NCBI GenBank assembly: GCA_037576215.1
Contig: JBANDB010000006.1
Coordinates: 4,154,001 to 4,218,000, forward strand
Source of the DNA: Armillaria gallica
Lineage: Eukaryota; Basidiomycota; Agaricomycetes; Agaricales; Physalacriaceae
Direction of reading: 5' to 3'
Length of the DNA: 64,000 nt
The translations under genes and the position numbers were made by a program. Below, one piece after another: positions 1-11,854 of the stretch. Every line of letters starts with the position of its first letter. Position 1 is the stretch's first letter. The notes below the pieces were generated by a model. The model was given only the letters and a program-made list of their open reading frames with translations, had not been told where the DNA came from and did not search any database.

Positions 1-1915
1 CATACCACCTCCTTGGCTTCTCTCCACGACTACCGCGGTTCGAACACACCTTTAACCACGGACTTTGCTACGCCTAGTCTCGGCAGGGACGGTATTATGG
101 TGTCTCACGATGTGTGGACATATCCTCACACAACGACTGTCGCCGTCCTTTTCTCTCGTGATTTTCGTTGATTTTCACCACCGGTTCCTCCCTCGCCCTT
201 TCGTGGTCTTCATCGGCAGTTTGAGTGTCTCGCTGGAGTCGCCTATGCAAGTGCTGTCCACTCCTACAATCCTCAGTATCGATCACTCTGATTATGGATG
301 GCGGACATGAATGGCTTCCGTCATGGAAACCAGACGAATATATTCCATTCTGAAAACTCCACTCTCGCTCATCTCATCTTGGTGAAAATATGCAAAGAGC
401 CGTCTCTCCCTTGATCTCTGTCGCGCTTTCCTCTTACAGAATACAATTTTTTTGGGATCCTCTTCGAGTCGATAAGGCAGGCAAGGGTCTCGCATCGAGA
501 ATAGCGTGGGGTCCCTTCCTGTGAAGGAAGGTTTGCCACTCACATAGACTCTTACCTCATTACTAGCATCCCCGATATCGATGTTGCTGAATTTCGACAT
601 GCTTTTCTTCAACTCCTCGCTCCGAGCGTTCATACATGCAGAAGCCGCGTATACCGTTGCTTGCAGGGGTCGTCCCGCCATATCATTGACGAATGATTCA
701 GATCCTCGCTCTTCGTTACCTCTTGGATCTTCGACAACTATCCTAGTTTAGAGATCTTCAACGCTCGCCTCGCTGCAGATCTTCGGGTCGAATGCGAGAA
801 CAACCTATCACTGCATCTGTCGAGGATCGCTTTCAAGGTCAAACGTGATCCTTTGACTATCGAGTCCCTGGAGCGCACCCGTTGAAAAACGTCAGCCCGC
901 CGTGCTTGTCTCACTGCCATGATTCCTGCACGCCCTCCAAATCCTTACCCGTCGTTGGGCGGGAGGGGGGGAACGATACTTCCCAAAAATCCCACGCGTC
1001 GTAGAGTCCACACCCTTCTAACGATACTTGCCGGGATAATTCTTTACACCTCTGTCCTTGACTCTGCTAGACATTTGCCTACTAGCAAAAACACACAACC
1101 GATATCTCGTATAATTTGAAGGCCAGATCCATGTAGTGAAGAGACGACTGGCACCCAAAGATCCCGAGGCTCGTTTTCCTCCCAACCTGGCCATTCCTGC
1201 TCTCATTCTCGTTTATGCGACAACTCATGGTGGAATTCAGCTGCTGATCATCATCGTCTAGTGCAGTCAATCGTGCACGTATCCCGCCGTCTTTCAGAGG
1301 TGCACATCAATCGACGCACATCGTATCACTCGAGCACCCAGATAAGGCGAAGCCCTTCCTCTCCACTTGCTTTCCGTCACACCAAATCTGCGGTAATTCA
1401 TATATCGAGTCTCATCCTTTGATATTGCACCATGTTATACATTGGAATTCTTTACTTGGTGGATGACGATGGTCATCGTTGCACTGACGTGGAATGCTAC
1501 ATACCCTGTCATGCGGCAGTAGCAGTACTGCTGCGGCATTACAAGCCTTCACATGAGTCGGCTTTGGCCCCCAAAAAATTACCGTTAGCCTTGTCAAGGG
1601 TACCACTAGGCAGTTTGCCGGACTTGCAGGACGAATCTTTCATGTTTGTCGTTTGGGTATGCCGGTATTTTCAGACGTTATTGAATCCAGAAATAACGTG
1701 ACTGAAATGTGCTTGCCTCGAGGCACGAACGCACCACAATCGCCTTGTCGATTGTACGTGATCGATCCACACATTGGTGTAGTTTGCTGGTTCCCACTCG
1801 AACTATCTGGCGTTGACCTTGGAGGAAGAATTCCCAGCGCTTTCCCTTGCACCGAGCCATAGGTCTGCTGCCCATTCCTCTTTAAATACACCCCCGCTCA
1901 CTTGAATTACAGGAC
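1..1915. other. No supported gene; weak coding traces
   Basis: I cannot assign a gene here. A 129-codon reverse-strand frame lies at 681-292, and a short forward stretch at about 721-884 reads like coding sequence and ends at a TGA. A forward frame at 1432-1701 and another at about 1653-1862 are also open. None shows a motif I recognise, and none is clearly linked to another by splice sites. The stretch could hold decayed exons of an unknown gene or be intergenic. Confidence 0.3.
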
Positions 1916-3585
1916 TTGACTCTACTCGCAACCCGATTCGGTCTTCCTGTCAATCACTCTTCGAAGATGCTGCCGACCTTCAAAACTGTATACGAGGAAA
2001 CACAGGAGGAGAAACGTGATCCAGCCTTTTCACCTCTTCGCGTCCTACTGGAAACTTCCCAAGCAAAGAGGAGAATCACCCGCCTTCATAAACGAGATGC
2101 CTACGGAAAATTACTTGAATTACTTGACAACTTTTCTCAGGCAAATCCTTCTTCTGCTATCAATCCGTTTAAAATCACCGCCGGTCCCTGGGCGCTCAGT
2201 GATGTATGCAAGAAATGGAATTCCATCGTCACCACAAACGCGACTCTTTGGACGAACATCGCCATCAACACCAGTCCTAAGGCTATGAATATCTGGACAC
2301 CATACATCAGATTCCTCCTCGATGTCCTTAGACATTCACAGCAGCCGCTCTCCATTCGTTTCGTCGAAGACCAAGGCTTCGCGCCTTTCGACAAACACTG
2401 ACATGATCCTCCTCTTCCTCATAAAGCACACTCCTCGAAAAAATTCGACTTCACCTTTAACAAGCCCGAGACAATGGCCGTCTTGGACCGTGACGACGTT
2501 TATGGATATCTGGACTCTTTGGAATCGCTCAAAATCTCTGGCTCTCTGGGGATTATTGAGGATGATTCCTTGGTTAGCGACGCCGTGCCGTATTTTTGCG
2601 GATGCGTCAAAGCTAAGATCCGCCGACGTATCTTTGGTAGGGTTCACAGGGAAGCTGCCCTTTGCGCAGCTGAAGTCGTTCAGCCATCATTGTTGTGATG
2701 CTCGGGCGAAGGAGATGTCAACACCTGAAGGTATAGCGAAGTACCTGCAGGAGATGGGACAGGCAGAAGAGTACAAGCTCCACGAACCCGAGCTCAGGGA
2801 TGTCACGCCTATGACGGACAATATACGACTTCCTTTTCTGCGTACCCTTCACGTCGGAGACCCACGCGTCCTTCGGTCCATCATCGCGCCTAAGAGGTTC
2901 TTGTCCAGCTGTTGAACAAAGAGGTCTGGGAGAAGAATTTTATGTCTCTAGTCGAGCGATCTGGCTGCTCCTCGCTCAAGATCACCCTCGAAGATTGTAC
3001 TATTCCGGAGTGGAACAGACTCATTTCCTTTCTTCGGACATCGCCGAACCATGATGATCTCGCGCTATGTTTCACCGTGTGGAATGATAGGATGGATTCC
3101 TGTGTTTTGGAGATTTGACCTTCTATGCATGGTCAACGGAGGAGAAGAGGGAGAGGGAGAAAGTTTAGTGTCCCGCTTGACGGAACTCAACGTCGTCGTT
3201 CAATTCGCACACGGTGCCATCAATGTTGTTCCTGAGGGACACCTCGATTGACGCAGTCGAAATTCGGCGGAATCACCAGGTGGCGGGGGTTCACGAGCGT
3301 TGAGGTGCGGGATGCTGTTCTGGTTCAGGAGGATATGGTGGTTTCTCCTGGAGCGGGGAACGTGAAGAGGTGGAATAGGTTGAAGGAGGGAGGAATGGAG
3401 GCGCTGTTTCAAGTGATTGGAGTAAGGCCGACGACGAGTCTCCTCTCGCCACCGTGCGTATGATGCGCATCGATCTGTATTCCAAGGATCCTCCGTACCT
3501 GCAAAGACAGCATGTCCGAGGAACTTCTGTGTTACGGGATGGAATGAAGGAATTTTTTTCCGATACTGTAATCGCTCCTCGCTGA
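1916..3585 (+). pseudogene. F-box/LRR-like protein, broken
   Basis: The N-terminal part contains GPWALSDVCKKWNSI followed by ATLWTNI, the typical tail of the F-box-like module in Agaricomycete F-box proteins, which recruit substrates to SCF ubiquitin ligases. The first in-frame ATG is at 1967. After it come LRR-like stretches such as YLDSLESLKISGSLG, LPFLRTLHVG and SSLKITLEDCTIPEWNRLI. The frame is interrupted by an in-frame TGA at about 2399-2401, with homologous-looking coding continuing directly behind it. Frameshifts follow near 2600 and near 2910, with further stops after 3117. The last plausible coding stretch ends at the TGA at 3585. Length and arrangement fit a family member of about 500 residues. 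Several lesions make a functional product unlikely. Confidence 0.65.
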
Positions 3586-4070
3586 TTACTGCTCATCAAA
3601 AGTTATCAAAGGCCGTCAAATGTTACACGTAGATGCGAAGGGTTTCGTCCTGGTTCTGCGGCCTAACTCGAGTGATGTTGCATAAAGAAGATGGACTCCC
3701 TGTAGGTATATTTTAGCATTGTTAGCTCGACAGGACCCGGGGGGCATCTGAAAAATTGGGGATCATGATGAGTCTCATACTTATATGCTGCGAGATACGT
3801 ACAGGACGGATTGTACCAGATGATGGTATCTGTTGTGACTCGGAATTCAATTCCACAATGATGTGAGTTAGTTTTCCATGTCGCGTAAATGAGAGAAGGG
3901 AAGAGCTGCGGACCCTAATTACTTGAAGACTCGGATCTAATGCCTTCCAGGTGTTTTGGTCTTTTGCCCAACACTGATATATTTTCGGTTTGTATCCACC
4001 AAAAAGTTTATATGCCTCGCCCCTATACACTGAACAGTTCCATTTACTTGTGCGGTTGTCATAGTCGGAA
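3586..4070. other. Spacer, nothing recognised
   Basis: There is no convincing open frame or repeat. A reverse-strand frame of 102 codons covers much of it but has no family features. It may contain upstream sequence of the following FAD-oxidoreductase relic. Confidence 0.4.
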
Positions 4071-5340
4071 ATGGAGTTTATGGTTAAATATGGAATAATG
4101 ATTCCTGATTCCGACGATGATTATGGGCAAGCCATTGATATCGTCGAAGGACAGCTGGTAACACCTCTTCAAGAGCTATGTTGGCAGTCATTGTTTTCGC
4201 TCCTACGAGTGGCTATCAACGCTCTACAAGACTGTTTCTTCATACCGGCGCGTCTCAAAGAGTCTCGTCGATCCCAGCATTGCTCATCCAAAAGAAGGCT
4301 CATCTGCAACTCTGCCTGCACCCACGGACGTTGTGGTTGTTGGGTCTGGGATAACAAGCAGTATTCGCGCGTACTCTGCTTGATGCGGATGGAGCTTTAG
4401 ATGTTGGGATGTCGGAAGTAAGGGATGCGTGCTCTGGGGCCACAGCGCGAATGAAAGACATATCGCGCCACCGCTATACCACGACTTGAAGAAGAAATAT
4501 GGCGCAAAGGCAGCGAAACAGATCATCCACCTCCAGCTCTCGCATTTGGACGAGCTGATTAGCGTTGCAGAGGAAGAAGACCTGACAGAGGAGAGCCAGT
4601 GTCGCAAGGTGGATTGTTTTTCGACAAAGTCGTGTTTGAAGGAGCCAAGGAGAAGCTGGGGCACTATTTTGAGGAGCTGCTGAGCGAGAAGGGTGGCTGG
4701 GGGTACGACAGATGGGCCGGCGGGAATGCAGCTTGCGGATGGGGTGTGTAGGGTCATCTCAACGACGGGTGGGGCGATGCTTCCATACCGACTCGTCGCA
4801 GGAATTCTCTCAAGGCTGCTCAAGATGTACTCGTCATTCCAGCTGTACACGCACACCCCCTGTCTCTCCATCTATGACAACATCGTCCACACGCCCGTGG
4901 CAATATCCACGCCAAACACATTGTTCACACTACCAATGGATGGACGTCCCTCCTCGCGCCAATGCGGGAAAAGATTGTTTCCGTACGTAGCCATATGACG
5001 GCACACTAGCAGCGCACAGGAACGGGCTTGGTCAACGGATGGCTAGTTTGTGCTGTACCCAGGCGCATCCGAGCGATGGGACTACCTACCCAACAACCGC
5101 CTTACTCTGCGACACTCGGCGAGAACCCACACGCGTTTATGTTTGGTGGTGGTGTTGAGATGGACACCACGTCCTTCTTTGACGCTGTCGGATGTGCTGA
5201 CGACAACCAAGTCGAATTTCGAGCGTCGGCGTACCTTGGTGGGGTACCTTGCACGGGGATATGTTGCCAATTCAATTACTCCCGATGTCAACGGAGCAAA
5301 GTTCGTGATCCAAGGAAATATTATATGTAAGCGAAACAGT
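4071..5340 (+). pseudogene. FAD-dependent oxidoreductase (DAO family) relic 1
   Basis: Pieces of a D-amino-acid-oxidase-type FAD oxidoreductase can be followed in changing frames. The Rossmann motif appears as DVVVVGSGITSS near 4330-4360, where sister copies keep GSGITG. Then come HIAPPLYHD, LKKKYGAKAAKQI and LSHLDELISVAEEEDLTEE (4445-4600), a stretch matching LGHYLEELPSEKGG of other copies, and ILSRLLK...LYTHTPCLSIYDNIVHTP (4800-4900). The C-terminal part has GGGVEMDTTSFFDAVGCADD (5150-5200). Family members oxidise amines or amino acids with FAD, but the substrate cannot be told. Repeated frameshifts and a stop right after the Rossmann motif show a pseudogene. It lies directly upstream of HET-like copy A, as the equivalent relics do for copies B and C. 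Confidence 0.8.
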
Positions 5341-5618
5341 GACACACACTGATTCGAGGTGATAACATTCTAGGTAGAACCGTGTTGCAACTACAACCCC
5401 CCTGAGGTTCTCCTTGTATACATCTAGTAATAACGGGACGAGCACACATTGTATGTGCCATTACTTTGCTTCTGCTTCAGGTCTTCGTTCTGACTGGAAT
5501 GATTAGCGCTTCGATGGCGTTAGGAATGGATTCAATGATATGGCCAGGGATGAGCGGGAATTGTATGTACTATCGTTTTCCTTCCACATCAAGTCTCCGT
5601 ACTGACTAGAGTTGTTAG
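5341..5618 (+). other. Leader of HET-like copy A with candidate introns
   Basis: Two short intron-like segments are visible. One runs from a GTATGTGCC near 5452 to the TTAG at 5506. The other runs from GTATGT at 5563 to TTAG at 5618. The same arrangement precedes copies B and C. The 56-nt candidate exon at 5507-5562 cannot be joined in frame to the next exon without meeting a TGA, so in copy A it is untranslated or degenerate. Confidence 0.4.
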
Positions 5619-7497
5619 CGCTTCACCCGCGACAAGTTTGGATTCAAGACGAGGGCTATACAAATCCTTCATGCAGAGACAACGCGGTACGTAGTGTAAA
5701 ACCCAATACAATGACATTGAATAACTTCAGTATCACTGAGAAAGACATCTCTACAATACTATTCAAACCTCTCCAATGTCACTATCAACGCTCCCATTGA
5801 AGATGGTTTGTCGATCGAAGATATCAAAGTCCCAAATCAACGAGCCTATACGGGTTCAAAGCCCGTCATACCATCCTCTCTTGCTGACACCCCCAGCGCC
5901 AGCCTCGGCGTTGACGAACTGATGAAGACACTGAACAGCACTCTTGGCACCCAATACGACCTCACCCCTTCTCTGACATCCCTTCTCGAAGCGTACATCT
6001 CAAAGGAATATGACTTTGGCACCATATATGGTTATCTCCGCCCCATGTGGTTTGACTGCGACTTGAACTACGTCAAAGATTCACTACACATCTCTGAAGC
6101 GACGGACCTAGAAATACGGCAACAAGCGCTGGTTGATGGACAGATCACTTGGCAGGGACTGACCATGGCCCCTAGGCGCGTCTGGGATCTCTTCAGTAAC
6201 AGGGTGGTGCCGTGGTGGGTTGCCTTGCACACACCATGGGGAATATCACATGCCTGGTTGGATAACAGCCGTCGCAAAAATATCCTCACTCCCATCAATG
6301 GACATGAATGGCCTGTGCCCATTCCAAAAGATGCCAATCTCGATCTCATCCGTATCGAAATGCTGAATCTTGGAGCAGAGTATGCATGGCTGGATGTCCT
6401 CTGTTTGAGGCAGGAAGGGGGGCGAAATGAGGATCTGCGTGCGGGGGAGTGGATGTTGGATGTGCCCACCATTGGAAATGCATATGTCTTGGAAAAGGTG
6501 GTTTGCTACTTCAATGGGCTTGGACGACCTTTGGAGGGTGGTTGTGATTTCTATAGTCCTCGGAGTTGGTTCAAACGGACATGGACGTTACAGGAAACGA
6601 GTTACAATTGGACAATAGGCGGGGATACAGGAGATGAGCTGTTGAATAAGAAATTACGGGAAAGATACGAGTCGCAGCTGGCATCCGTGCGAAGGGCCGG
6701 CCGGGCCACGGTCAGCTGGCTATCGCTGTTGCGGGATCGCACATCCGAGAAGGATGTGGATAAAGTTGCAGCACTGACATACTTTTCGGCATCTGACGGC
6801 ACGCCAGCACACAATGAAACACGACCCACTATGTCTACCACTCACGATTTCACAAAGATCGACCCCATTTCAAATGATAATTCCATCACAACGGGGGATC
6901 CAACCTCGACCATAGCACCGGCATACTCTGAGCTGGAGTCTGCTGAAGATGCTTGGACAGCTCTGGTGAAGGTGATGTCAGAGTATAATCATCTGGAGAT
7001 GCTCTTTTTGTATCATGAACCTGGGCCTGAAAAGAATGTATGGAGACCATCATGGCAGCAGGCTATGAACTGGGATGCGCGAAGTACCTCAGCATATTTC
7101 TACTGCCCTTCCGAGTCTTTTGGGCATGTTGGTTACAATATGAAGATGGGTACCTATTCATACAATGGTTGGTGCATTCAATCAGCACAGGTGCAAGGGT
7201 TGGCCACACTGGTAGCAGCACCCCGTGAAGGACACCTGATTGTCCAAACCCTGAACAGAGAGGAGCATCAATACAAAATTTACGCTGGTCATCAATACCC
7301 AATACCAGATGGTGTATACTCATTGCTATGTGACCAAGTGTACAAAAAGACTATGCATTGTTGGGAAAATGCTACCCAATCGAACGTTTCTAAAGACATC
7401 GGTGTTCGAAATCATTGGCTGGCCATGGAATGAAAAGATGTGGAAGAGTATGGCCCTGAGTATGGGTGCGAAAAAGTCACCTATCATTCTTGGTTGA
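5619..7497 (+). pseudogene. HET-like domain protein, copy A (broken at both ends)
   Basis: A long open frame runs to a stop at 7431-7433. HET-domain hallmarks occur in order: WGISHAWLD, then YAWLDVLCLRQ with an acidic stretch and EWMLDVPTIGNAY, then RSWFKRTWTLQET. HET domains (heterokaryon incompatibility) trigger cell death on non-self recognition in filamentous fungi; this basidiomycete subfamily has no known function. Compared with copies B and C the C-terminus shifts frame between about 7333 and 7357. The other frame still encodes the family ending (VGKMLPNRTFLKTSVFE...) up to the stop at 7497. The 5' exon (5619-5686) has no ATG in the HET frame if the intron is 5687-5740. A shorter intron, 5687-5730, would allow an ATG at 5671. 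A Ser/Thr-rich variable linker lies at about 6820-6930. Probably a recent pseudogene. Confidence 0.8.
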
Positions 7498-8399
7498 AAT
7501 TCTTAAATCAAAGTCAATTATAGTTTCTGTATATGCTTCGGAAAAGTGTCACTCCTCACACCATAAGATGCACCGTGTATCGAATACTGCCTCTAGTACT
7601 AAAACCACGCTCATTTCCCTTCGTTCTGCCTTGATATCAGATGTATAAATCTTACAGATCCATCGCAGCCAGCACAGGCTTAATAAGTTGTATCATCAGG
7701 GTAAGCATGGGATCGTAAGTAAATTCCTGGAGTTTACAAAGCCCGCAGGAGATTTAAAAACGGCATCAAGGGAGGGGCCAGAGAGCTCACGTTCAAGCTC
7801 CAGCCTGAGCCTCAGCTCACAGGCCATTCTACATACTCCCATCTCCCGTCATCGTCTCCCTCTTCTCTACCCACCTCTTCCAAACATCGACGGCCAATGT
7901 CGAGTACATACATCGAACATAATACAGTAATACTCTCTTGTACATCAGTTATATTCTTGAGATAAGGTGCACTGTGTACAATGGTCGAACTTGGTGGAAC
8001 CGACAAATACTAAGCTTCGAAGAAGTGTTTCAAGCCGACACGACAATGAAGCAAAGAGGATTCATTAACAGACGATAGTGCATCGCCGGATACATCTACT
8101 TTTTGGAGATCAACAGCGGAGCAGATGGTGATAACAGATCTTACCAGCACATTGAGAAGAACGAGGAACAGGCTAGTATTCTTTTGACGGAACTCGACAG
8201 CATGTCTTATTCATCATCTCTAGCAAAGAATGGGCAAGAACGGTAAAACGAATAATATTTGTTTCCGGTACTCCTCTCAAACTGTGATAGCATATACGAC
8301 GGCATCTGGATGCACCCTGTGAAAATGAGGTCAGAGGGAAAAGAAAAACAACGATAGCGGTAGTATATACCATCTCAGAGTTCGAGCCATCGGTTCCTC
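7498..8399. other. 3' flank of HET copy A, shared with copy B
   Basis: The sequence just after the stop is clearly similar to that after copies B (18440 on) and C (44270 on), for example the block around AAAGTGTCACTCCT. This shows that whole DNA segments were duplicated and not just coding sequence. From about 8000 to 8400 similarity continues with 18840-19170 only. No gene is recognised. Confidence 0.5.
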
Positions 8400-9900
8400 T
8401 TCAGCGATGTGCTCGTTGATAGGCCAACACAGCATCATGAGACGACCGTCTAGTCACCTCCCATTGAACAGCTCGTGCATCCTATATACCGTCTTGACAC
8501 CTTCCCTTGTCACATTTAGCGAACTCTGCCGTCCAAGGCATCATCAGCGAGCGCGAGAGCGAGAACGGAAACCTCGACTGCTTCGTCTCCATCGGGACCA
8601 CGTATGCGGCACGTCGAGCAGAATCCGCTTATTATCAGACGTGGAGATTTGTTCAAGTAGCTCGGTAGTCTTGAGGTTCGATGCGTAGCAAACGACGCCA
8701 GTCACGCCGACGTGGAGATTTGGAAAGTTCTCGAGGAGGCGCAGGCCGAATGGTGAAGCAGTGAGTGCAAAGCCAAAGATAAACGCTGGTCTGAAGGGTA
8801 GACGGTCGAGGTAGACATATGGTTCTCTCCGCGTCCCTTTCTGCCTCCCGTGTATGAACCTGGAATGGTAATGCAAGCCGATCTCACCAAGTCCAACACA
8901 AGATGGATGCGACAGCGTAGTGAGAATCTCAGATTCGACGACAGTGGAAATTATCGAGAGGCAGCTGCTTCAAAGTCGCAGAACGCACTGGTGAACGCCT
9001 GCCGGTGAGTTAGTAAGATAATCAAAGCAAAAAGGAGAACGTACCGATACCCTCCCATCTCCCATCCGCCAGCTCCTTCTATGTGCCTCGCATGAACACT
9101 TCCGGCTCGCACCACACATCCACTACCGTCTCTACTTCTCACCCGCATATGCGCCCTCGACGAAGTCAAACACTGTCTCATACTCCCCTTCAGGGTACTT
9201 TGAGCAGTACAAAGGAAACGTAGAGGGAAGATGCGTATGGGTGTCGACTATCGTAGAGTAGGAGGTCGATGCGTGCTAGGGAGAGCCGGAGGTCATCAGG
9301 TCGTGAGGAGGACGAGAGCTCTTTTTCTTGTTGTTCTTTCCCATGGCGATAGAGATGATTGTAAAGTATCGTAGACGAGAGCGGGAGGCAAGTTGCAGCA
9401 TGAAAGTATTGGACAAAAAGGCGTGTGCCGTCCGTTTTGTACGAGTCCTTCTTTCCCACTTCACTTCAATACCACTGCCGGAAATTTGAATCCCTTCCGG
9501 AAATGGCGGCACAATACCTCCCGAGTCGAAGAGACGGCGTCGAGGAGTTGGAGGTGAACATGGAGGGAAGCGCATTCTGCGTAGCCATGAGAGCGGAGTA
9601 TCACAGCGTCGCCAACGTGTTCTTGGACATGGTGTCGTGACAAGAGCTGGATCAGGAGGTAGGATGCACGCGAATAAGTGGGAAGGCGTAGGGCGTCCAG
9701 CAGATGTGGCCTGTATACGTTTCTGCCCAATTGCGCATGTGGATCGTCCGACGTGCAAGGTATCATGGCAGGGAACTGCGAAGAATCGAATTGTGTGGCG
9801 ACGTCTCGAATTCAACGTCAGAGAGTTGTAACGGTAAGCGGGAAGAATTGTTCGGATATTTGCGAAGGATAATTCCTAGCATCCCTACAGGCAGTAGCGG
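8400..9900 (-). pseudogene. TatD-like metal-dependent hydrolase relic, copy A
   Basis: On the reverse strand the metal-binding opening reads VDTHTHLPSTFPLY, followed by SKYPEGEYETVFDFVEGAY (about 9260-9130). Further on comes LLENFPNLHVGVTGVVCYAS (about 8740-8680), then NLKTTELLEQIS and an ILL stretch where the family has ILLETDAPY. TatD proteins are TIM-barrel nucleases/hydrolases that use an HxH motif and further His/Asp ligands. The HxH motif survives here, but frameshifts and stops separate the pieces, and the part before the HxH is poorly conserved. The same relic, in the same orientation, follows HET-like copy B. Confidence 0.7.
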
Positions 9901-9999
9901 TTATAGCAAGGACTCGATAGTAAGAAGGTAAGATTGTTCAGATATTTCTTACGCTTAATCTACAAGATCTTGATAAACAAATGCATGACGCGATGTTTG

Positions 10000-10380
10000 C
10001 CTGTCTCATCCTTCTGACCTGCCCACCCACGGCAGTTCATCTGCGGAGATGCCCAAAACACCAGACCACGCCTTCTTCACGCGCCGACTTGCCTCCTGAC
10101 CAAAATACACCGCCAGTGCTCCACCAAGGTACGCTGAGACTCGAAACTCGACTTGGCTGTCATCGGCACATCCCACAGCATCAAAGAAGGACTGGGTGCC
10201 CATCTCAACACCGCCAAACTTAAACTCTGCATGGGGTTTCTCGCTGAGTCTTGCAGGGTCAGGCGGCTGTTGGGTGAGATAGTCCTCGGACACGCCTGGG
10301 TATCACAAACGACCGCGTACCAAGCCATCCGTCCTTCAAGCCTATCCTTGCGCGCTGTACTGCCATATATATCCTGACGT
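10000..10380 (-). pseudogene. FAD-dependent oxidoreductase fragment 2 (C-terminal part)
   Basis: The reverse strand encodes DGWLGTRSFV, DYLTQQPPDPARLSEKPHAE, SFFDAVGCADDSQVEFRVSA, YLGG and then VKKAWSGVLGISADELPWVG, which is the C-terminal half of the same DAO-type oxidoreductase found across the window. Nothing of the FAD-binding N-terminus is present. The fragment is inverted relative to relics 1 and 4. Its upstream edge at about 10380 is the junction with the U repeat. Confidence 0.75.
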
Positions 10381-11340
10381 GGTAATATAGCATGAAGACG
10401 GCGTGTCTCGTTGGCTGTTCGAAGATTAGACGGCCCTCGCTTCGCGATCCTCCATCGTTCCATGAGGATGCACCTAGGTACGGCCGTCTGCTAATACGTG
10501 AGGGTGCTCCTCTCATCCTAGCGGGGACAACGTAAGGTCCATCCAATACGGCGCGTCTCCCTGACGAGAAACATTCTAATTCTTCGGTCGTCGACTCGTT
10601 CGATGGGCTTCAAGTTCCCGGTAGCCCGGTGGTAGAAGGCTTCCGTTCTTTCTTCCGCTCGTATATTCCAGCTCGCTCCTTGTTCAGCCTATCGAACCGT
10701 TGTTTAGATGAACCTCCAGCTAGGCGGTCAATGAACGTTCCCTGAAATGGAATTTGAAGATCCTATCCAGCGAAGGAACGCCCGACTCTCTTTCTTGACT
10801 GGCATCAGGAAAGTTTCCACAAATCGCGTGAGGAGAGGAGGCGTGCGCGTGTTGTGATCATGTTTGGCGGATAGAACTGGACGACGAGGTGGATCTCCCT
10901 CCCTCCTTCGTCTCCTCACTCATCGGAAATCGATACATTGCGGCAGCGCTGCACAATGAACGGAGCTCGTCACGCCAAGTCGAGGGCCAGGGAAGATCAG
11001 GCAAAGCGATGTGGAAAGGGAGAGTATTGTTGAGACTAGGTCTACACGAAGGTTAACATTATTCAAAGAATGGAGGAAGTATAATTCACCTGAATAAATC
11101 CCGCGCGTTCCTTGGGTCCTTGCAACTTGTTCCTTGACGTCGTTGTCATAGGCACTTTGAGTTTGCAGGAAAGCGATACATCGTCTCTGGGCGACCTAAA
11201 TATTGAAGTTGGACGTTGAGGTTAGATGTTGAGGCTGTTGGCGTCGTTAAGGATGAGTGGAGGTACTGGAGGATCTACTTGGAATCATATTGGCCAAAGA
11301 AAAGCATAGACATGAAAATACGACTCACTCTTACATTTCA
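10381..11340 (-). repeat. Unrecognised repeat family U, copy 1
   Basis: The element is marked by the blocks GCACCTAGGTACGGCCGTCT and GTAAGGTCCATCC followed by CTCCCTGACGAG (about 10465-10580). Reverse-strand frames contain recurring peptides such as FLMPVKKES and GRLIFEQP, so it could be a decayed gene, but I recognise no protein. A truncated form of the GTAAGGTC block sits right at the junction with the FAD-oxidoreductase fragment at 10381. Related copies lie at 14060-14690, 45430-45700, 46140-46860 and 50000-50660. Confidence 0.55.
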
Positions 11341-11404
11341 TTCACCTTGTTCCTCCCATCCATAGCATGATACCCAACCGACGCCTTCGAAAGGGAGAAG
11401 ACTC

Positions 11405-11570
11405 CCAGACTCCCAGTGGCCAACCCTACTACACCAATCCCTGCGTCGCCCATCTGAAAAGAAGTCACATCTCCAGCTTTGCCAGAATGCGCTGGTTGTT
11501 GTAATTATCGGGTCTGGAGTAACGGGCACGGCATTTGCGTGTACACTGCTTGATGCGGATAGGACGTCGC
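11405..11570 (+). pseudogene. FAD-dependent oxidoreductase fragment 3 (Rossmann motif only)
   Basis: This short piece encodes ALVVVIIGSGVTGTAFA and then CTLLDADR, the dinucleotide-binding start of the DAO-type oxidoreductase, and then turns into unrelated sequence. It lies between repeat U and the Mcm10 relic. An equivalent piece sits at 47190-47420 in the other copy of this block. Confidence 0.65.
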
Positions 11571-11854
11571 TGTGGACGGGAGGTTGAAGCGATGGAGGCG
11601 ACTTGAAATAGTCGGAGGGCGTCACGTAAAAGACGTCAAGAAGACAATGTTTTAGCAGGGACGTTGACAACGGCGCTTTAGAGATGGGCATTCTCACGGA
11701 AAAGACGTCGGAACACGGAAGAGATTGGTTGGCGCGTGACCGCTGATTTCATCGAGGGCCGGCCTTTCATCGACATTCATCGTCACTACCTCAACGTTGA
11801 TCACGACGGTGACGACGGCCGCCCGGCACTGTCTTGCTTGACATTCCTCGCGCC

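Noticed and set aside
6068..6472. Reverse-strand frames opposite the HET-like genes
   Set aside because: They are antisense shadows of strongly conserved forward coding sequence, repeated at 16960-17397 and 42802-43059 for the same reason.
9276..9815. 179-codon reverse frame as an intact protein
   Set aside because: It reads the upstream part of the TatD relic out of frame; the HxH-bearing frame is a different one.
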